A stretch of 64,000 bases of DNA from Lachnospiraceae bacterium (GCA_017500935.1 JAFVXW010000046.1:1-64000); one strand, 5' to 3'. Counted from the stretch's first letter, positions 34,611 to 45,564 are shown. Translations and numbers: made by a program. Notes: generated by a model from the sequence alone, not told the origin.

Positions 34611-34639
34611 ATTATATTATTTCTTCTTTGTAAAGTCAA
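34611..34639 (-). promoter_or_regulatory. Promoter of the apt-relA-hemZ-hisS-aspS operon
   Basis: Minus strand: TTGACT (34634-34639), 17 bases, TATAAT (34611-34616), giving a leader of about 60 bases before apt. No other convincing promoter or terminator appears before the aspS terminator 8 kb on. Confidence 0.85.
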
Positions 34640-34646
34640 TAAATGA

Positions 34647-34690
34647 CAAAAAAAGCGGCTGATCCATACTCCTGTGTACGATTCAGCCGC
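34647..34690 (-). terminator. Terminator after the YdcF-like gene
   Basis: Minus-strand stem GCGGCTGAA / TCAGCCGC (34682-34690 with 34655-34662), a 19-base loop, then seven T's. It directly precedes the apt promoter. Confidence 0.88.
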
Positions 34691-34709
34691 ATCGTTTCCT
34701 TTCTGTGCA

Positions 34710-35468
34710 TTACCACAGCATCATTCCATTAAAAATCCAGTCCTTCACCACGCCAAAGAACTCTCTTAACATGTTATTGGGTAAAAAATACATGCCTGAA
34801 CCGGCACCGATTCCTTCCGCATCCAAAAAACCGTGAAGCTTTGAAAGCTGAACTGCCCGGTAGACGTGAAAATTACTGGTCACGATCCCCACTTTTTCGA
34901 TTTGCTCCGGAATCAGCTTTCTGGAAAATTCCAGATTTTCAAAGGTATTGCGCGATCTGTCTTCTTTGATGATCCGCTCTGCTTCTATTCCTTTTGCAGT
35001 CAGATACCGGTACATCCCTTCCGCTTCGCTGACCGGCTCGTTGTTTCCCTGACCGCCGGAGACCACACAGAGCGTATCCGGATTCTTTTCAAGATATGCA
35101 GCTGCAGCATCCAGACGTCTGGCAAGTGCAATACTGGGACCGTTTTGCTTTATCTGTGCTCCAAGCACCACAATATAGGACAGATTTTCAGAGGCTTTTG
35201 CATGAAAACCGGATAAAATCAGTCCCTGTACCAGAACAAAGAAAAAGACAGCTGTACCTATCATCCCGACCAGTCCGATTCTGTACATTTGGGGCATCCG
35301 GTACCAGATTCCTTTCTGAAAAAAGATCCCACCAAGAACAAGCATTGCCGCAATCCCAAACCAGACCATAAAAAATCTGGTTCCGGCTGCTTTTGTCATC
35401 ACAATGCCCACTGCGTAACACACACAGACTGCTGCTATGATATAAAATACAACTGCCATCTTTTTCAT
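34710..35468 (-). CDS. YdcF/SanA/ElyC-type (DUF218) membrane protein
   Basis: 252 residues: three or four N-terminal membrane segments (about 1-105) and a C-terminal DUF218 domain with YIVVLGAQI, VVSGGQG, DRSRNTFENLEFS and VTSNFHVYRA. Members are linked to wall or envelope integrity (ElyC, SanA), but the reaction is not settled. The ATG has GGAGGTGCAGGAG upstream, better than a 20-codon extension. It follows the asparaginase gene by 77 bases. Confidence 0.82.
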   Translation of the reverse strand: MKKMAVVFYIIAAVCVCYAVGIVMTKAAGTRFFMVWFGIAAMLVLGGIFFQKGIWYRMPQMYRIGLVGMIGTAVFFFVLVQGLILSGFHAKASENLSYIVVLGAQIKQNGPSIALARRLDAAAAYLEKNPDTLCVVSGGQGNNEPVSEAEGMYRYLTAKGIEAERIIKEDRSRNTFENLEFSRKLIPEQIEKVGIVTSNFHVYRAVQLSKLHGFLDAEGIGAGSGMYFLPNNMLREFFGVVKDWIFNGMMLW

Positions 35469-35545
35469 CTCCTGCACCTCCTGCCTAAACAGTCTAACAT
35501 ATTTCTTCCGGCAAAAGGCGCACTTCATAAAAGCTTAAAAAAACA

Positions 35546-36550
35546 TTATTCATTTCTAAAGATATCGAAGTTGATCTTTTTATAGAACAGCTTTTCAATC
35601 TCTGCACGGTCAGTGATATGCAGACCAAGAATCCACATAATCTTTGCAAACACTGCTTCCAGAGTCATGTCGTAGGTTTCCAGGAAAGGCAGATTATCCT
35701 TTGCAGCCTTACCAACTACATAGGTATCCATGCTGCTGCCCTCATAAGTAACCTGGGTTGACATGATCAGAATCTTTTCATAGGGCTGGTAACGCTTCAT
35801 TGCTTCGGTAAATGCCTTGTTTAAATGTTCCGGCAGACCTCCCACGCCAAAGCCTTCCACAATGATGCAGTCATACAGTTCCAGAATCGCGTCAATGATT
35901 TCCACAGAAAGACCGGGGGTAAGCTTTAACAAAAATACCTTGCGGTCCATGGTGTCATAAAAACGCACGCCGCCCTTACCCTTATTTTCAATATAGTATA
36001 AAACCACTTCGTCCTGAATCTTACCGATCACGGGGAAATTGATACTGGAAAATGCATCATAACTGAAAGTAGCTGTCTTTTTGGCTCTGGTTCCGGCGAT
36101 GATATTGCCGTTAAATACCACCATAACATCACAGCTTCTGTCATCCAGTGCACATAAAATACTGTCGTGCAGATTCTTTCTTGCATCTGTGATCTCGGAA
36201 AGCAGAGATTTCTGTGCACCGGTAAATACAATGGGTTTTCCGGAATTCTGGATCAGATAGGACAATGCAGCAGCAGTATAGGCCATGGTATCGGTTCCGT
36301 GACAAACCACAAAGGCATCGTAATCCACATAGTTTTCACGGATCTTGTTTGCTAAAAGCAGCCAGTATGCTGCGTCCATATTGGTACTGTCAATGGAACA
36401 TACTTCACAGGGAACCACTTCGCAGATTTCCGCAAATTCCTGCACATACTGCAGAATGTCTGCAGGGGTCAGAACCGGCGCAAGGCCGTTTCCTGTTTCT
36501 CCTGACGCGATGGTACCTCCGGTGGTAAGTAGTAAAATTCTTTTCTTCAT
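35546..36550 (-). CDS. ansA: L-asparaginase, type I
   Basis: 334 residues with the asparaginase threonine motifs TTGGTIASGETGNG near the start and VVCHGTDTMAYTAAAL. Lack of a signal peptide marks it as cytosolic. Hydrolyses asparagine to aspartate and ammonia (family knowledge). Start ATG with GGGAG. Confidence 0.93.
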   Translation of the reverse strand: MKKRILLLTTGGTIASGETGNGLAPVLTPADILQYVQEFAEICEVVPCEVCSIDSTNMDAAYWLLLANKIRENYVDYDAFVVCHGTDTMAYTAAALSYLIQNSGKPIVFTGAQKSLLSEITDARKNLHDSILCALDDRSCDVMVVFNGNIIAGTRAKKTATFSYDAFSSINFPVIGKIQDEVVLYYIENKGKGGVRFYDTMDRKVFLLKLTPGLSVEIIDAILELYDCIIVEGFGVGGLPEHLNKAFTEAMKRYQPYEKILIMSTQVTYEGSSMDTYVVGKAAKDNLPFLETYDMTLEAVFAKIMWILGLHITDRAEIEKLFYKKINFDIFRNE

Positions 36551-36697
36551 AATATGTCGTCTCCCTTTGTCTTTTGCATACAGTGTTTTTTGACCACAAA
36601 ATGCGGGATTTTATTCTTATTCAAAATTATACGCATAACTGACAAAAAAAGCAAATGCATTATATCAAAGATTTCTACCTATGTTTTCCTGGACAAA

Positions 36698-37711
36698 TTA
36701 TACCAATGCAAACTCCTGATATAACCGTTTTCTCACTTCCGGACTTTCCGTAACAGCAAGTATTTCTGCATTTCGTCCTGCTTCGATCAGTTTTTTTATC
36801 AATTTTATTATTTTTTCCTCACCAAGCAGAGTTCCCTGCTGCATTCCTTGCTGCATGCCATCCTGAATACCTCGCTGTATTCCATCCTGATATCCTCTTT
36901 CTCTTGCCTCATCTTCCATCTCCTGAAATGCCTTGCACATATTGACTCCTCCTTCTTTTGTTCGGTTTTGTTCCTTAAAATATTCTAACTTTTTATGGTT
37001 TGTCATAACACTTATCACATCATAAGTATCATCATCCAATTTTTGAAAACGCTGTTGATTTTCTTCCAGATACTCCTGCATTCTCTGCTTGTCACTACTT
37101 CTTTTCATGACTCCGATCAGTTCCCGCAGCCCAGTCTCATACTTGTTTTCATCCATTTCCTGAAGTGATATGATCAAAGATTCGTAATTAGGTGTATATC
37201 TTCTCATTATTACGTTTTCTTTTTTAAAGTTTAACATATCATGCAAGGATTTACAAGTATTCCATGTACCTTCTCCGTGATAAAATATAACCGTTACCAC
37301 AGGATTTAATTTATCTTCTTTTTTAATTCCTGACAGAAATTCTGCACTGTCTTTTAAATCTCCATCACGTTCATGCCGTTTTTTGATTCGTCTTATCTGC
37401 TTGGCATAATCCTCGACATCATATTCCATACATCGAAACGGCATGATATAATTTAATTCATCCTGATTTTCCACAGCTATAACCGCCAGCTGTTCACCGC
37501 CTTTTCTGAATTTGACAACATCACGATTTCTTAATTTGCTGACAGTTTTGCCTTCTCTGTCTTTATGCATTTCCTTTCCGGTAAAAACAGGAGTTTCCAG
37601 TTCCTCAACTGAAATCACCTTGTTTCCCGAAAAAAGACTGCCATTGATAAAATCAGCAAAAATATCTGGTTTGTTCAGATATGAACAAATACTTTCATTC
37701 TTTTCCCCCAT
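36698..37711 (-). CDS. Rpn family recombination-promoting nuclease/putative transposase
   Basis: 337 residues. The PD-(D/E)xK-type core with FRKGGEQLAVIAVENQDELNYIMPFR (Glu in VENQ), FYHGEGTWN and the C-terminal Gly/Gln repeats (GIQRGIQDGMQQGMQQG) are those of the Rpn (RpnA-D) / PDDEXK_2 family, DNA nucleases found in many copies in Lachnospiraceae. Some may defend against phages. Start ATG with GGAGG. It has its own promoter and a palindrome between -35 and -10. Confidence 0.85.
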   Translation of the reverse strand: MGEKNESICSYLNKPDIFADFINGSLFSGNKVISVEELETPVFTGKEMHKDREGKTVSKLRNRDVVKFRKGGEQLAVIAVENQDELNYIMPFRCMEYDVEDYAKQIRRIKKRHERDGDLKDSAEFLSGIKKEDKLNPVVTVIFYHGEGTWNTCKSLHDMLNFKKENVIMRRYTPNYESLIISLQEMDENKYETGLRELIGVMKRSSDKQRMQEYLEENQQRFQKLDDDTYDVISVMTNHKKLEYFKEQNRTKEGGVNMCKAFQEMEDEARERGYQDGIQRGIQDGMQQGMQQGTLLGEEKIIKLIKKLIEAGRNAEILAVTESPEVRKRLYQEFALV

Positions 37712-37880
37712 TTTTCCTCCTGTATATTCAATTTTTTTGACTGGAAAAACTGACGATTTTGTCACAAGAATTTGACAGAACTGCTATAAAAAAACAGCTT
37801 AGACAGATAGAATTTCCAGATCAGTTGGGTTCTGCGCAGACTGCATCATTGCAAAATTTATTGCTTGATACGGTATAAGA

Positions 37881-37908
37881 ATTATAGCATACATGTATGA
37901 AAATACAA
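37881..37908 (-). promoter_or_regulatory. Promoter of the Rpn gene with palindromic spacer
   Basis: Minus strand: -35 TTGTAT (37903-37908), 16-base spacer, extended -10 TGCTATAAT (TATAAT at 37881-37886). The spacer holds the 12-base perfect palindrome CATACATGTATG (37888-37899), a likely repressor site. The leader to the ATG is about 165 bases with no gene in it. Confidence 0.6.
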
Positions 37909-38055
37909 GATAGGGGGAGAAAACAGGGTACTGTGGTATTGAAAACAGAGTACTGGATGGCACCGCATAGGTTGTGGCCGGCCTCGCGATGCTTAGCCGC
38001 GCATTTGCTTCGCAAACGCACGGCTACCGCTTGGCGCGGTATGGCTCTAAAATAA

Positions 38056-38090
38056 AAAGCACCGGTGAGAGCGAGCTCTCCCGGTGCTTT
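38056..38090 (-). terminator. Second (duplicated) terminator copy
   Basis: Stem AAAGCACCGG/CCGGTGCTTT continued by GAGAGC/GCTCTC, followed on the minus strand by T's. Same as the copy at 38195-38229, 139 bases away. Confidence 0.8.
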
Positions 38091-38194
38091 CCATTTTATC
38101 GCCGCTTAGGTTGTGGCTGGCCTCGCGATGCTTAGCCGCGCATCTGCTTCGCAAACGCACGGCTACCGCTTGGCGCGGTATGGCTCTAAAATAA

Positions 38195-38229
38195 AAAGCA
38201 CCGGTGAGAGCGAGCTCTCCCGGTGCTTT
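38195..38229 (-). terminator. groESL operon terminator
   Basis: Nearly perfect 16-bp stem (AAAGCACCGG plus GAGAGC arms) with a 2-base loop and a T-run on the minus strand, 30 bases past the groEL stop. Confidence 0.9.
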
Positions 38230-38260
38230 CCATTTTATCGCCGCATCGCTTGTTATACGC

Positions 38261-39907
<1,647 letters not shown>

Positions 39908-39948
39908 TCAGCAGATATCTGTGCCTGCACGGATATCCTGTTACATTT

Positions 39949-40224
39949 TTAGTCTGCTACGATAGCTACGATATCAGCCTGCTTGATCACGATGAATTCT
40001 TCGTTTTCAAACTTTACTTCGGTACCTGCGTACTTGGAGAAAATAACCTGATCGCCAACCTTAACTTCCATCTTCACTTCTTCGGTGCCGGGGCCAACAG
40101 CGATAACTTCTGCCTGCTGGGGCTTTTCCTTGTTCTGACCGGGAAGAACGATGCCGGATTTGGTGGTTTCTTCAGCTACTAACTGCTTTAATACGACTCT
40201 GTCACCTAAAGGTACTAACTTCAT
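39949..40224 (-). CDS. groS: Co-chaperonin GroES
   Basis: 91 residues, beginning [15 protein letters not shown] with the mobile loop region [12 protein letters not shown]. Caps GroEL (family knowledge). First gene of the operon; start ATG with AAGGAGG. Controlled by the CIRCE operator 46 bases upstream. Confidence 0.98.
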   Translation of the reverse strand: MKLVPLGDRVVLKQLVAEETTKSGIVLPGQNKEKPQQAEVIAVGPGTEEVKMEVKVGDQVIFSKYAGTEVKFENEEFIVIKQADIVAIVAD

Positions 40225-40269
40225 AATTTTGCCTCCTTATATGAAAGATTACTCTTCTTTTGTCGTTTG

Positions 40270-40296
40270 TTAGCACTCTTATACATCGAGTGCTAA
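40270..40296 (-). promoter_or_regulatory. CIRCE operator (HrcA site)
   Basis: Perfect consensus inverted repeat TTAGCACTC, 9 bases, GAGTGCTAA, between the groES promoter and its ribosome site. HrcA binds it and represses groESL until heat stress (family knowledge). Confidence 0.98.
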
Positions 40297-40307
40297 ACAC
40301 TACAGAT

Positions 40308-40336
40308 ATATTATGTTTTGGGATGCTTTTATGCAA
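40308..40336 (-). promoter_or_regulatory. groESL promoter
   Basis: Minus strand: -35 TTGCAT (40331-40336), 17 bases, -10 TAATAT (40308-40313). Initiation would fall at the edge of the CIRCE repeat, as in other HrcA-controlled operons. Confidence 0.7.
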
Positions 40337-40452
40337 CACCATCCAGCATATATTATCTGCGTTTTTCTCTTATTTTCTTCATTTTGCTTAATTTTACTTA
40401 ATTTTTCTTATTTTGCCCCAGATTCTGGAATTTCATACTTTGTTTAGAAAGT

Positions 40453-41820
40453 TTATTCTTCCGCAAGATTGCGCACCCAGCGTCCTTTTTTCAGAAGCCA
40501 TACCGCAAAAAACATCTTGACCACTTCAAGCATCTGCACTGCCAAAAACAGTTCGATCAGACCGATATCCGTAAACAGTGACAACAGCGTGGAAAGCAGC
40601 ACCGGTCCTGCCCATAAAAATCCGGAATCGATCAGAAGCGTTGACAGCGTATCTCCGCCTGCCCGCAGGATAAAAAAGGTACTTACATGTATGATGTACA
40701 TCGGCAAAAATACACTTCTGATTCTGAGCAAAATCCGCAGAGCCTCTTTAGCATCTTCTGTAAGCGTATAAAGATGATGGATATACGGAGCCGCTGCAAA
40801 CATGATGCATCCAATTCCTGTTGCTACCAAAACCGCAAAAACCACAATTTTTTTTGCATCCTGCTTTGCTTCTTCCAGCCTGCCTGCTCCCAGCTTTCCT
40901 CCGATAAATATGGAAATGGAAGAAGAAAGTCCGCCGAAAATGATAAACGCAATATTCATGACCGTATCCACAATGGATATCGCTGCAACCAGAATTTCAT
41001 TTGTCCGCATATAAGCTTTGAATATCACGGAATTTCCGACGGAATAGACCAGCTCGTTGATCGTCAGAGGCAGCGCTTTTTCGATCAGCTGTTTTAACAT
41101 GCCCGAATCTATCTGAAACATTCCTTTTATATCCAGCCGGTAAAAATGTGTTTTCCTGATCAGCAGCATCAGATAAATCCCCATTTCTAACACCCGGGCG
41201 ATCAGGGTTGCAAGCGCTGCTCCTTTTACTCCCATCGCAGGCATTCCCAGATATCCATAGATCAGGATCAGATTCAGTACAGAATTGGTCACAACAGTCA
41301 GTGTTCCGACTTTAAGCTGTATTTTGTTCAAACCGATCGAGCGCATGGCCATGATACAGGTCACGGAAATTGCATACGGGACATAACTAAACCTTACAAA
41401 TTTGACATAATCAAGCCCCAGCTGTGCAATCTCCGGAGTTCTGGTAAATATATAAATCGTCCACTCCGGCGCCAAGAGCAGCACAAAGGTTGCAAACGCA
41501 GCAATGAGAATGCTCAGTAAAAGTGACAGGTTGAAAAAACTCTGACATTTTTCCTCATTCTTTGCTCCATAATGCTGGGCAATAAAAATCCCCGCTCCTC
41601 CTGTCAGCCCAAACAGCAAAGAATTTACCAGCATATAGCAGCAGTTGGCCACGGTTACAGCTGTCAGTGCGTTTTGTCCCACCCCTCCGACCATAACATT
41701 GTCGACCAGATTGACACACGCAGTCACAAGCTGCTGGGCCATAACAGGGAGTGCAACCGCTGTCACCTGTTTATAAAAATTTTTATCACCAAAAAAGCTT
41801 TTGATATAACCCCGTCCCAT
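40453..41820 (-). CDS. MATE family efflux transporter
   Basis: 455 residues, twelve predicted membrane segments in two related halves, with the MATE-type start FYKQVTAVALPVMAQQLVTA. Exports drugs or metabolites using Na+ or H+ (family knowledge); substrate unknown. The ATG with AAAGGA is preferred to a 29-codon extension of poor composition. No terminator is clear after it. Confidence 0.9.
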   Translation of the reverse strand: MGRGYIKSFFGDKNFYKQVTAVALPVMAQQLVTACVNLVDNVMVGGVGQNALTAVTVANCCYMLVNSLLFGLTGGAGIFIAQHYGAKNEEKCQSFFNLSLLLSILIAAFATFVLLLAPEWTIYIFTRTPEIAQLGLDYVKFVRFSYVPYAISVTCIMAMRSIGLNKIQLKVGTLTVVTNSVLNLILIYGYLGMPAMGVKGAALATLIARVLEMGIYLMLLIRKTHFYRLDIKGMFQIDSGMLKQLIEKALPLTINELVYSVGNSVIFKAYMRTNEILVAAISIVDTVMNIAFIIFGGLSSSISIFIGGKLGAGRLEEAKQDAKKIVVFAVLVATGIGCIMFAAAPYIHHLYTLTEDAKEALRILLRIRSVFLPMYIIHVSTFFILRAGGDTLSTLLIDSGFLWAGPVLLSTLLSLFTDIGLIELFLAVQMLEVVKMFFAVWLLKKGRWVRNLAEE

Positions 41821-41856
41821 ACTATGTTTCCTTTGCCAAAATAGTGTGCATAAACA

Positions 41857-41891
41857 TAAAAATGAGGCACAGGATCTCTCCCATGCCTCAT
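41857..41891 (-). terminator. efp terminator
   Basis: Minus-strand stem ATGAGGCA / TGCCTCAT (41884-41891 with 41862-41869), 14-base loop, five T's; 30 bases past the efp stop. Confidence 0.85.
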
Positions 41892-41920
41892 ACTTGTCTT
41901 CATCCAACAGTGTTACAGAC

Positions 41921-42478
41921 TTATACTCTGGACAGATATTCTTCAGTTCTGGTGTCGATCTTAATTACATCGCCTTCGCTTACGAACAGAGGAACGTAAA
42001 CAACAGCACCAGTTTCAACGGTAGCAGGCTTGGTAGCACCGGTAGCGGTATCACCCTTAAAGCCAGGTTCAGTTTCAGTAACTTTCAGTTCAGCGAACAT
42101 AGGGGGTTCTACGCTGAATACGCTGCCGTTATGAGAGCAGATCTTGCATACGTCGTTTTCTCTAACGAACTTAAGAGCATCGCCGATTACGTCAGCAGCC
42201 AGAGCGATCTGGTCGAAGGTTTCGTTGTTCATGAAGTAGAACAGATCACCATCATTGTACAGATACTGCATATCCAGTCTGTCGATACGTGCTGCGGGGA
42301 ATTTTTCGGTAGGTCTGAAGCTCTTTTCAATTACGCCGCCGCTCTTTACATTTTTTAATTTGGTTCTAACGAATGCAGCACCTTTACCGGGTTTTACGTG
42401 CTGGAATTCGATGATCTGCCATACAGCATTGTCCATTTCAAGTGTAATACCATTTCTGAAATCACCTGCAGAAATCAT
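41921..42478 (-). CDS. efp: Elongation factor P
   Basis: 185 residues, three beta-barrel domains, KOW-like N-terminus and loop [10 protein letters not shown] with Lys32 at the tip that reaches the peptidyl-transferase centre. Relieves stalls at proline runs (family knowledge). Whether Lys32 is modified cannot be judged here. It follows the aroK-aroQ fusion in the same direction. Confidence 0.96.
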   Translation of the reverse strand: MISAGDFRNGITLEMDNAVWQIIEFQHVKPGKGAAFVRTKLKNVKSGGVIEKSFRPTEKFPAARIDRLDMQYLYNDGDLFYFMNNETFDQIALAADVIGDALKFVRENDVCKICSHNGSVFSVEPPMFAELKVTETEPGFKGDTATGATKPATVETGAVVYVPLFVSEGDVIKIDTRTEEYLSRV

Positions 42479-42545
42479 AATATATATCCTCCTAAAATTA
42501 AATTTCTGTTAACCTTTTAAAGTGTATACTAAAAATCATCATTTT

Positions 42546-44139
42546 TCAACTGTTTTTTTTGAAATGTGCGATAAAATCAATCGCCTGCAGATATCCGTCC
42601 AGTCCCTGACCGTAAATCTGCTTATCGCATGCCGGTGACGTTACAGAAATCCGTCTGAAAGTCTCTCTTTCCATGATATTGGAAATATGCACCTCCACCT
42701 TGGGTACATTCAGACATGCCAGCGCATCCCTGATCGCATAGCTGTAATGGGAATATGCACCGGGATTGATCACAATACCGTCTGTGCCGTCAAAATAAGC
42801 AGCCTGCAGCTTGTCAATGATCGCACCTTCATGATTGCTCTGATATACTTCAATGGCAATACCGCTTTCAATTCCCTTTTTCGCGATCAGATTCAGCAGA
42901 TCCTGATAGGTCTGTGTGCCGTAAACAGCCTTTTCGCGGATTCCAAGGAAATTCAGATTCGGACCGTTGATCACAAGAAGTCTGGTCACTTTCTTTTCAC
43001 ATTCGCATACAGAAGGCTGTGTACATTCTTCTGCAGTTTCCTGTGCTTTATCTGCATCTTCCGCAGCTGCTTCCTGCGCTGCTCCCCCAGCAGTTTCTTC
43101 TGTCAATCCTTCTGCTGCTTCTACTGCCACTTCCTCCGCTGCAGTTTCTTTTCCCGCTGCTTCCTCTGCAGCTACAGTTTCTGCCATTACGGTTTCTGCT
43201 TCTTGCTGTGCGGTCTCTGCGGTTACTTCTTCTGCAGCGATCTGCACATTCTCATCAGCAGCTTCTGCTGTTTCAGTCTGCTCCTGATCCATGCGCTTTA
43301 GCCATCTTTCCTGACGCTGCGCATCCTCCTGCAGTGCAAACTGGATATTCTGTGCATGCTGGCTGATCGGTGCACTCTCCTGCTCTGCATTGGCAGCCGC
43401 ATTTACACCGTTGTCTCCAAATCTCTTAAATCCATTATAACCGCCAAAACGTCTCTCACCATAGGAACGTTTTTCGCCGTCATATTTTCTTTCACCCTCG
43501 AATTTTCTTTCGCCGTAAGGACGTTTTTCGCCGTCATAACGCTTTTCACCATCAAAGCGTTTTTCGCCGTCAAAGCGCTTCTCGCCAAAGGAGCGCTGTC
43601 CGTATTTTTCTGCACGCAGTGCATTCTCTCTGTCCCGCACTGCCTTTTCAATTTCAAACAATATCTGCCCGAAATGCTTATCGTCCACATCCACGATCAC
43701 ATGGGCACATTCTTCATATAAAGGACCTCTTTTTTCCAGAAGTTCGGTGATCTTTGCAAGCGGGTCTTCACAGTCAAGAAGCGGTCTTGAGCCATCCAGT
43801 CTGACACGTGCAAGTGCCGTTTCCGGTTTCAGACGCAGATAAACAACTGTACCCATCTCTTTCATAAGACTGCGGTTTTCCTCACGCATAGGAGTTCCGC
43901 CGCCCACAGAAATGATGTCATTGCGGGAACTTTGTTTGATGCTCTTTAATGCCTGTGTCTCCAGATCTCTGAACACATCTTCGCCATCCTGTTCAAAAAT
44001 CTCTGCTACTCTTTTTCCCTGTTTCTTTTCAATCCACTTGTCAGTGTCTACCACTGCTTTTTTTGAGACGGTAAGATAATTTAATTGCCACACTGCTCTT
44101 ACCGCAGCCCATGAACCCGGTCAAAATCACATTGCCCAT
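42546..44139 (-). CDS. aroK-aroQ: Shikimate kinase-dehydroquinate dehydratase fusion, frameshifted as given
   Basis: Read from the ATG at 44139 (GGGAGG 8 bases upstream) the protein starts MGNVILTGFMGCGKSSVAIK, a shikimate kinase with its P-loop. An A7 tract (complement 44058-44064) then puts the rest out of frame and a stop follows five codons later. With one base fewer the frame runs on for 530 residues: kinase (1-165), a basic repeat region of F/Y-D/G-GEKR units (about 178-237), an acidic Glu/Ala-rich region (about 287-372) and a type II dehydroquinase (383-530; INGPNLNFLG, NPGAYSHYSYAI, EVHISNI). Kinase and dehydratase act two steps apart in aromatic synthesis, with aroE between them upstream. 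The shift may be a sequencing error, slippage at A7 or a real mutation. Confidence 0.8.
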
Positions 44140-44153
44140 GGAAAAAACCTCCC

Positions 44154-45026
44154 TCACTTCTTTTTGTAACTGATACTTCTTATTACTTCATATACTTCCG
44201 ATGCCAGCTCATCCGGTACTGTTACTTCATTCCATTTTTCAAACGCTTCTATGCCCTGATAAAGCAGCATCTTCAGACCATTATAAGCTTTTCCGCCTGC
44301 ATTCTCAACCATCTGCATAAATTTTGTCACTGCAGGGCGATAAATTAAATCATATCCCGTATGGATTCTGTCATAAAATGCCGCCTCTTCAATGATTGCC
44401 GCATCCTGGTCCGGATACAGTCCCACACTGCTGCACTGGATTGCCAGAAAACGCTCCCGGGGCAGTCTGTCCCACTCCGAAAGAGCCATGGCCCGGATAT
44501 GGCTGTATCCTGTTTTTTCCTCTACCTCCTGCGCCAGAGCCTGTGCCCGTTCTACACTCCGATTCAGAATATAAACAAAAGAGGCGCCTTTTTGCGCACA
44601 TAAAAACGCAGCGGTCCGCGCCACGCCTCCCGCACCAAGGATCAGCACTTTTTCCCCTTCCAAAGCTGCACCGTCTTCCTGCATTGCACGGAACAATCCG
44701 TTTAAATCCGTATTATAACCTTTCCAGCCCCCATCTGTGCGGACAAGGGTATTTACAGAGCCCATGACCTCTGCCATCGGGTCAATTTCCTGCAAATATG
44801 CGATCACATCTGTCTTGTAGGGAATGGTCACATTCACGCCCAGCGCATACAAAGCCTCTGCGCCCCTGACCGCATCTTCAAGTCTGCCCTTTTCCACATA
44901 AAAGGGCAGATACGCCAGATTTATCTCCATTTTCTCTGCCAGCGTATTGTGGATCTGCGGAGACACCGTATGCTCCACCGGATTTCCGATCAGACCGCAA
45001 AGCCTGGTTGTACCATTGATTTCCAT
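44154..45026 (-). CDS. aroE: Shikimate dehydrogenase
   Basis: 290 residues: substrate domain with GNPVEHTVSPQIHN and NVTIPYK (catalytic Lys), NADP domain with LGAGGVARTAAF. Reduces 3-dehydroshikimate to shikimate (family knowledge), the step between the two activities of the downstream fusion. It starts 2 bases after the yqeG stop and ends 14 before aroK. Confidence 0.95.
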   Translation of the reverse strand: MEINGTTRLCGLIGNPVEHTVSPQIHNTLAEKMEINLAYLPFYVEKGRLEDAVRGAEALYALGVNVTIPYKTDVIAYLQEIDPMAEVMGSVNTLVRTDGGWKGYNTDLNGLFRAMQEDGAALEGEKVLILGAGGVARTAAFLCAQKGASFVYILNRSVERAQALAQEVEEKTGYSHIRAMALSEWDRLPRERFLAIQCSSVGLYPDQDAAIIEEAAFYDRIHTGYDLIYRPAVTKFMQMVENAGGKAYNGLKMLLYQGIEAFEKWNEVTVPDELASEVYEVIRSISYKKK

Positions 45027-45028
45027 TG

Positions 45029-45529
45029 TTATTTCATCTTTCTTTTATAAAACCACAGAACAATATTTTCCAGCTTCCGCTTAAAAACAATCTGAATCTC
45101 TTCCTTCGGATCGATAGGCTTTACCAAAATATTGAAAAGCCCGCTTCTCTTTGCCCCCCATACATCGGTAAACAGCTGGTCTCCGATAAACAGGGTATTG
45201 TCTGTTCCGGTTTTCATCAGTTCCATTGCCCTGCAGTAGCCTTTTACGGAAGGCTTGTCCGCCTTAAAAATATAGCCCGCATATTTTACCTGCTGTGCAA
45301 AGCTTTTGACACGCGGCTCCTTATTGTTGGACAAAAGCATGACGGAAAATCCGATCCGGTGCAGTCTTTCAAACAAAGCGATCGCCCGTGCATCTGCCTC
45401 TGCTCCGTGTTCCACCAAGGTGTTGTCCACATCAAAAATAATTCCGCGGTATCCTTTCTGATACAGTGCTTCATAGTCCACCTCATAGGCACTGTCCATC
45501 CAGACATCCGGATAAAAAGTCTTAAACAT
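45029..45529 (-). CDS. yqeG: YqeG family HAD IIIA phosphatase
   Basis: 166 residues with HAD motif I FDVDNTLVEHG, motif II LLSNN, conserved Lys and motif IV GDQLFTDVWGAKR. The YqeG group is usually next to aroE in Firmicutes, as here; its substrate is not established. Confidence 0.88.
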   Translation of the reverse strand: MFKTFYPDVWMDSAYEVDYEALYQKGYRGIIFDVDNTLVEHGAEADARAIALFERLHRIGFSVMLLSNNKEPRVKSFAQQVKYAGYIFKADKPSVKGYCRAMELMKTGTDNTLFIGDQLFTDVWGAKRSGLFNILVKPIDPKEEIQIVFKRKLENIVLWFYKRKMK

Positions 45530-45564
45530 AATTCATACCTGCTTTGACCGTGAAAAAGTGTGCT

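Larger units (their letters stand above)
37968..38245. repeat. 139-bp tandem duplication with hairpins, downstream of groEL
   Basis: Two adjacent copies (37968-38106, 38107-38245) differ at only about three bases. Each holds a palindrome AGCCG(C)GC...GC(A)CGGCT with a TTC centre (37995-38025 and 38134-38164) and a terminator. No coding frame is conserved. It looks like a REP-type element that duplicated behind groEL. Confidence 0.85.

Noticed and set aside
36551-38260. Insertion sequence around the Rpn gene and repeats
   Set aside because: No transposase of an IS family, no terminal inverted repeats or target duplication; the 139-bp units are tandem copies of the groEL 3' region.
43480-43610. 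Regular short repeats suggesting a CRISPR array
   Set aside because: They are in-frame codon repeats of a GEKR-type protein linker, without unique spacers or cas genes nearby.
44058-44064. Programmed -1 frameshift at the A7 tract of aroK-aroQ
   Set aside because: A -1 shift leads to a stop within a few codons; only removal of one base or a +1 shift joins the two halves, so classic -1 slippage does not explain it.
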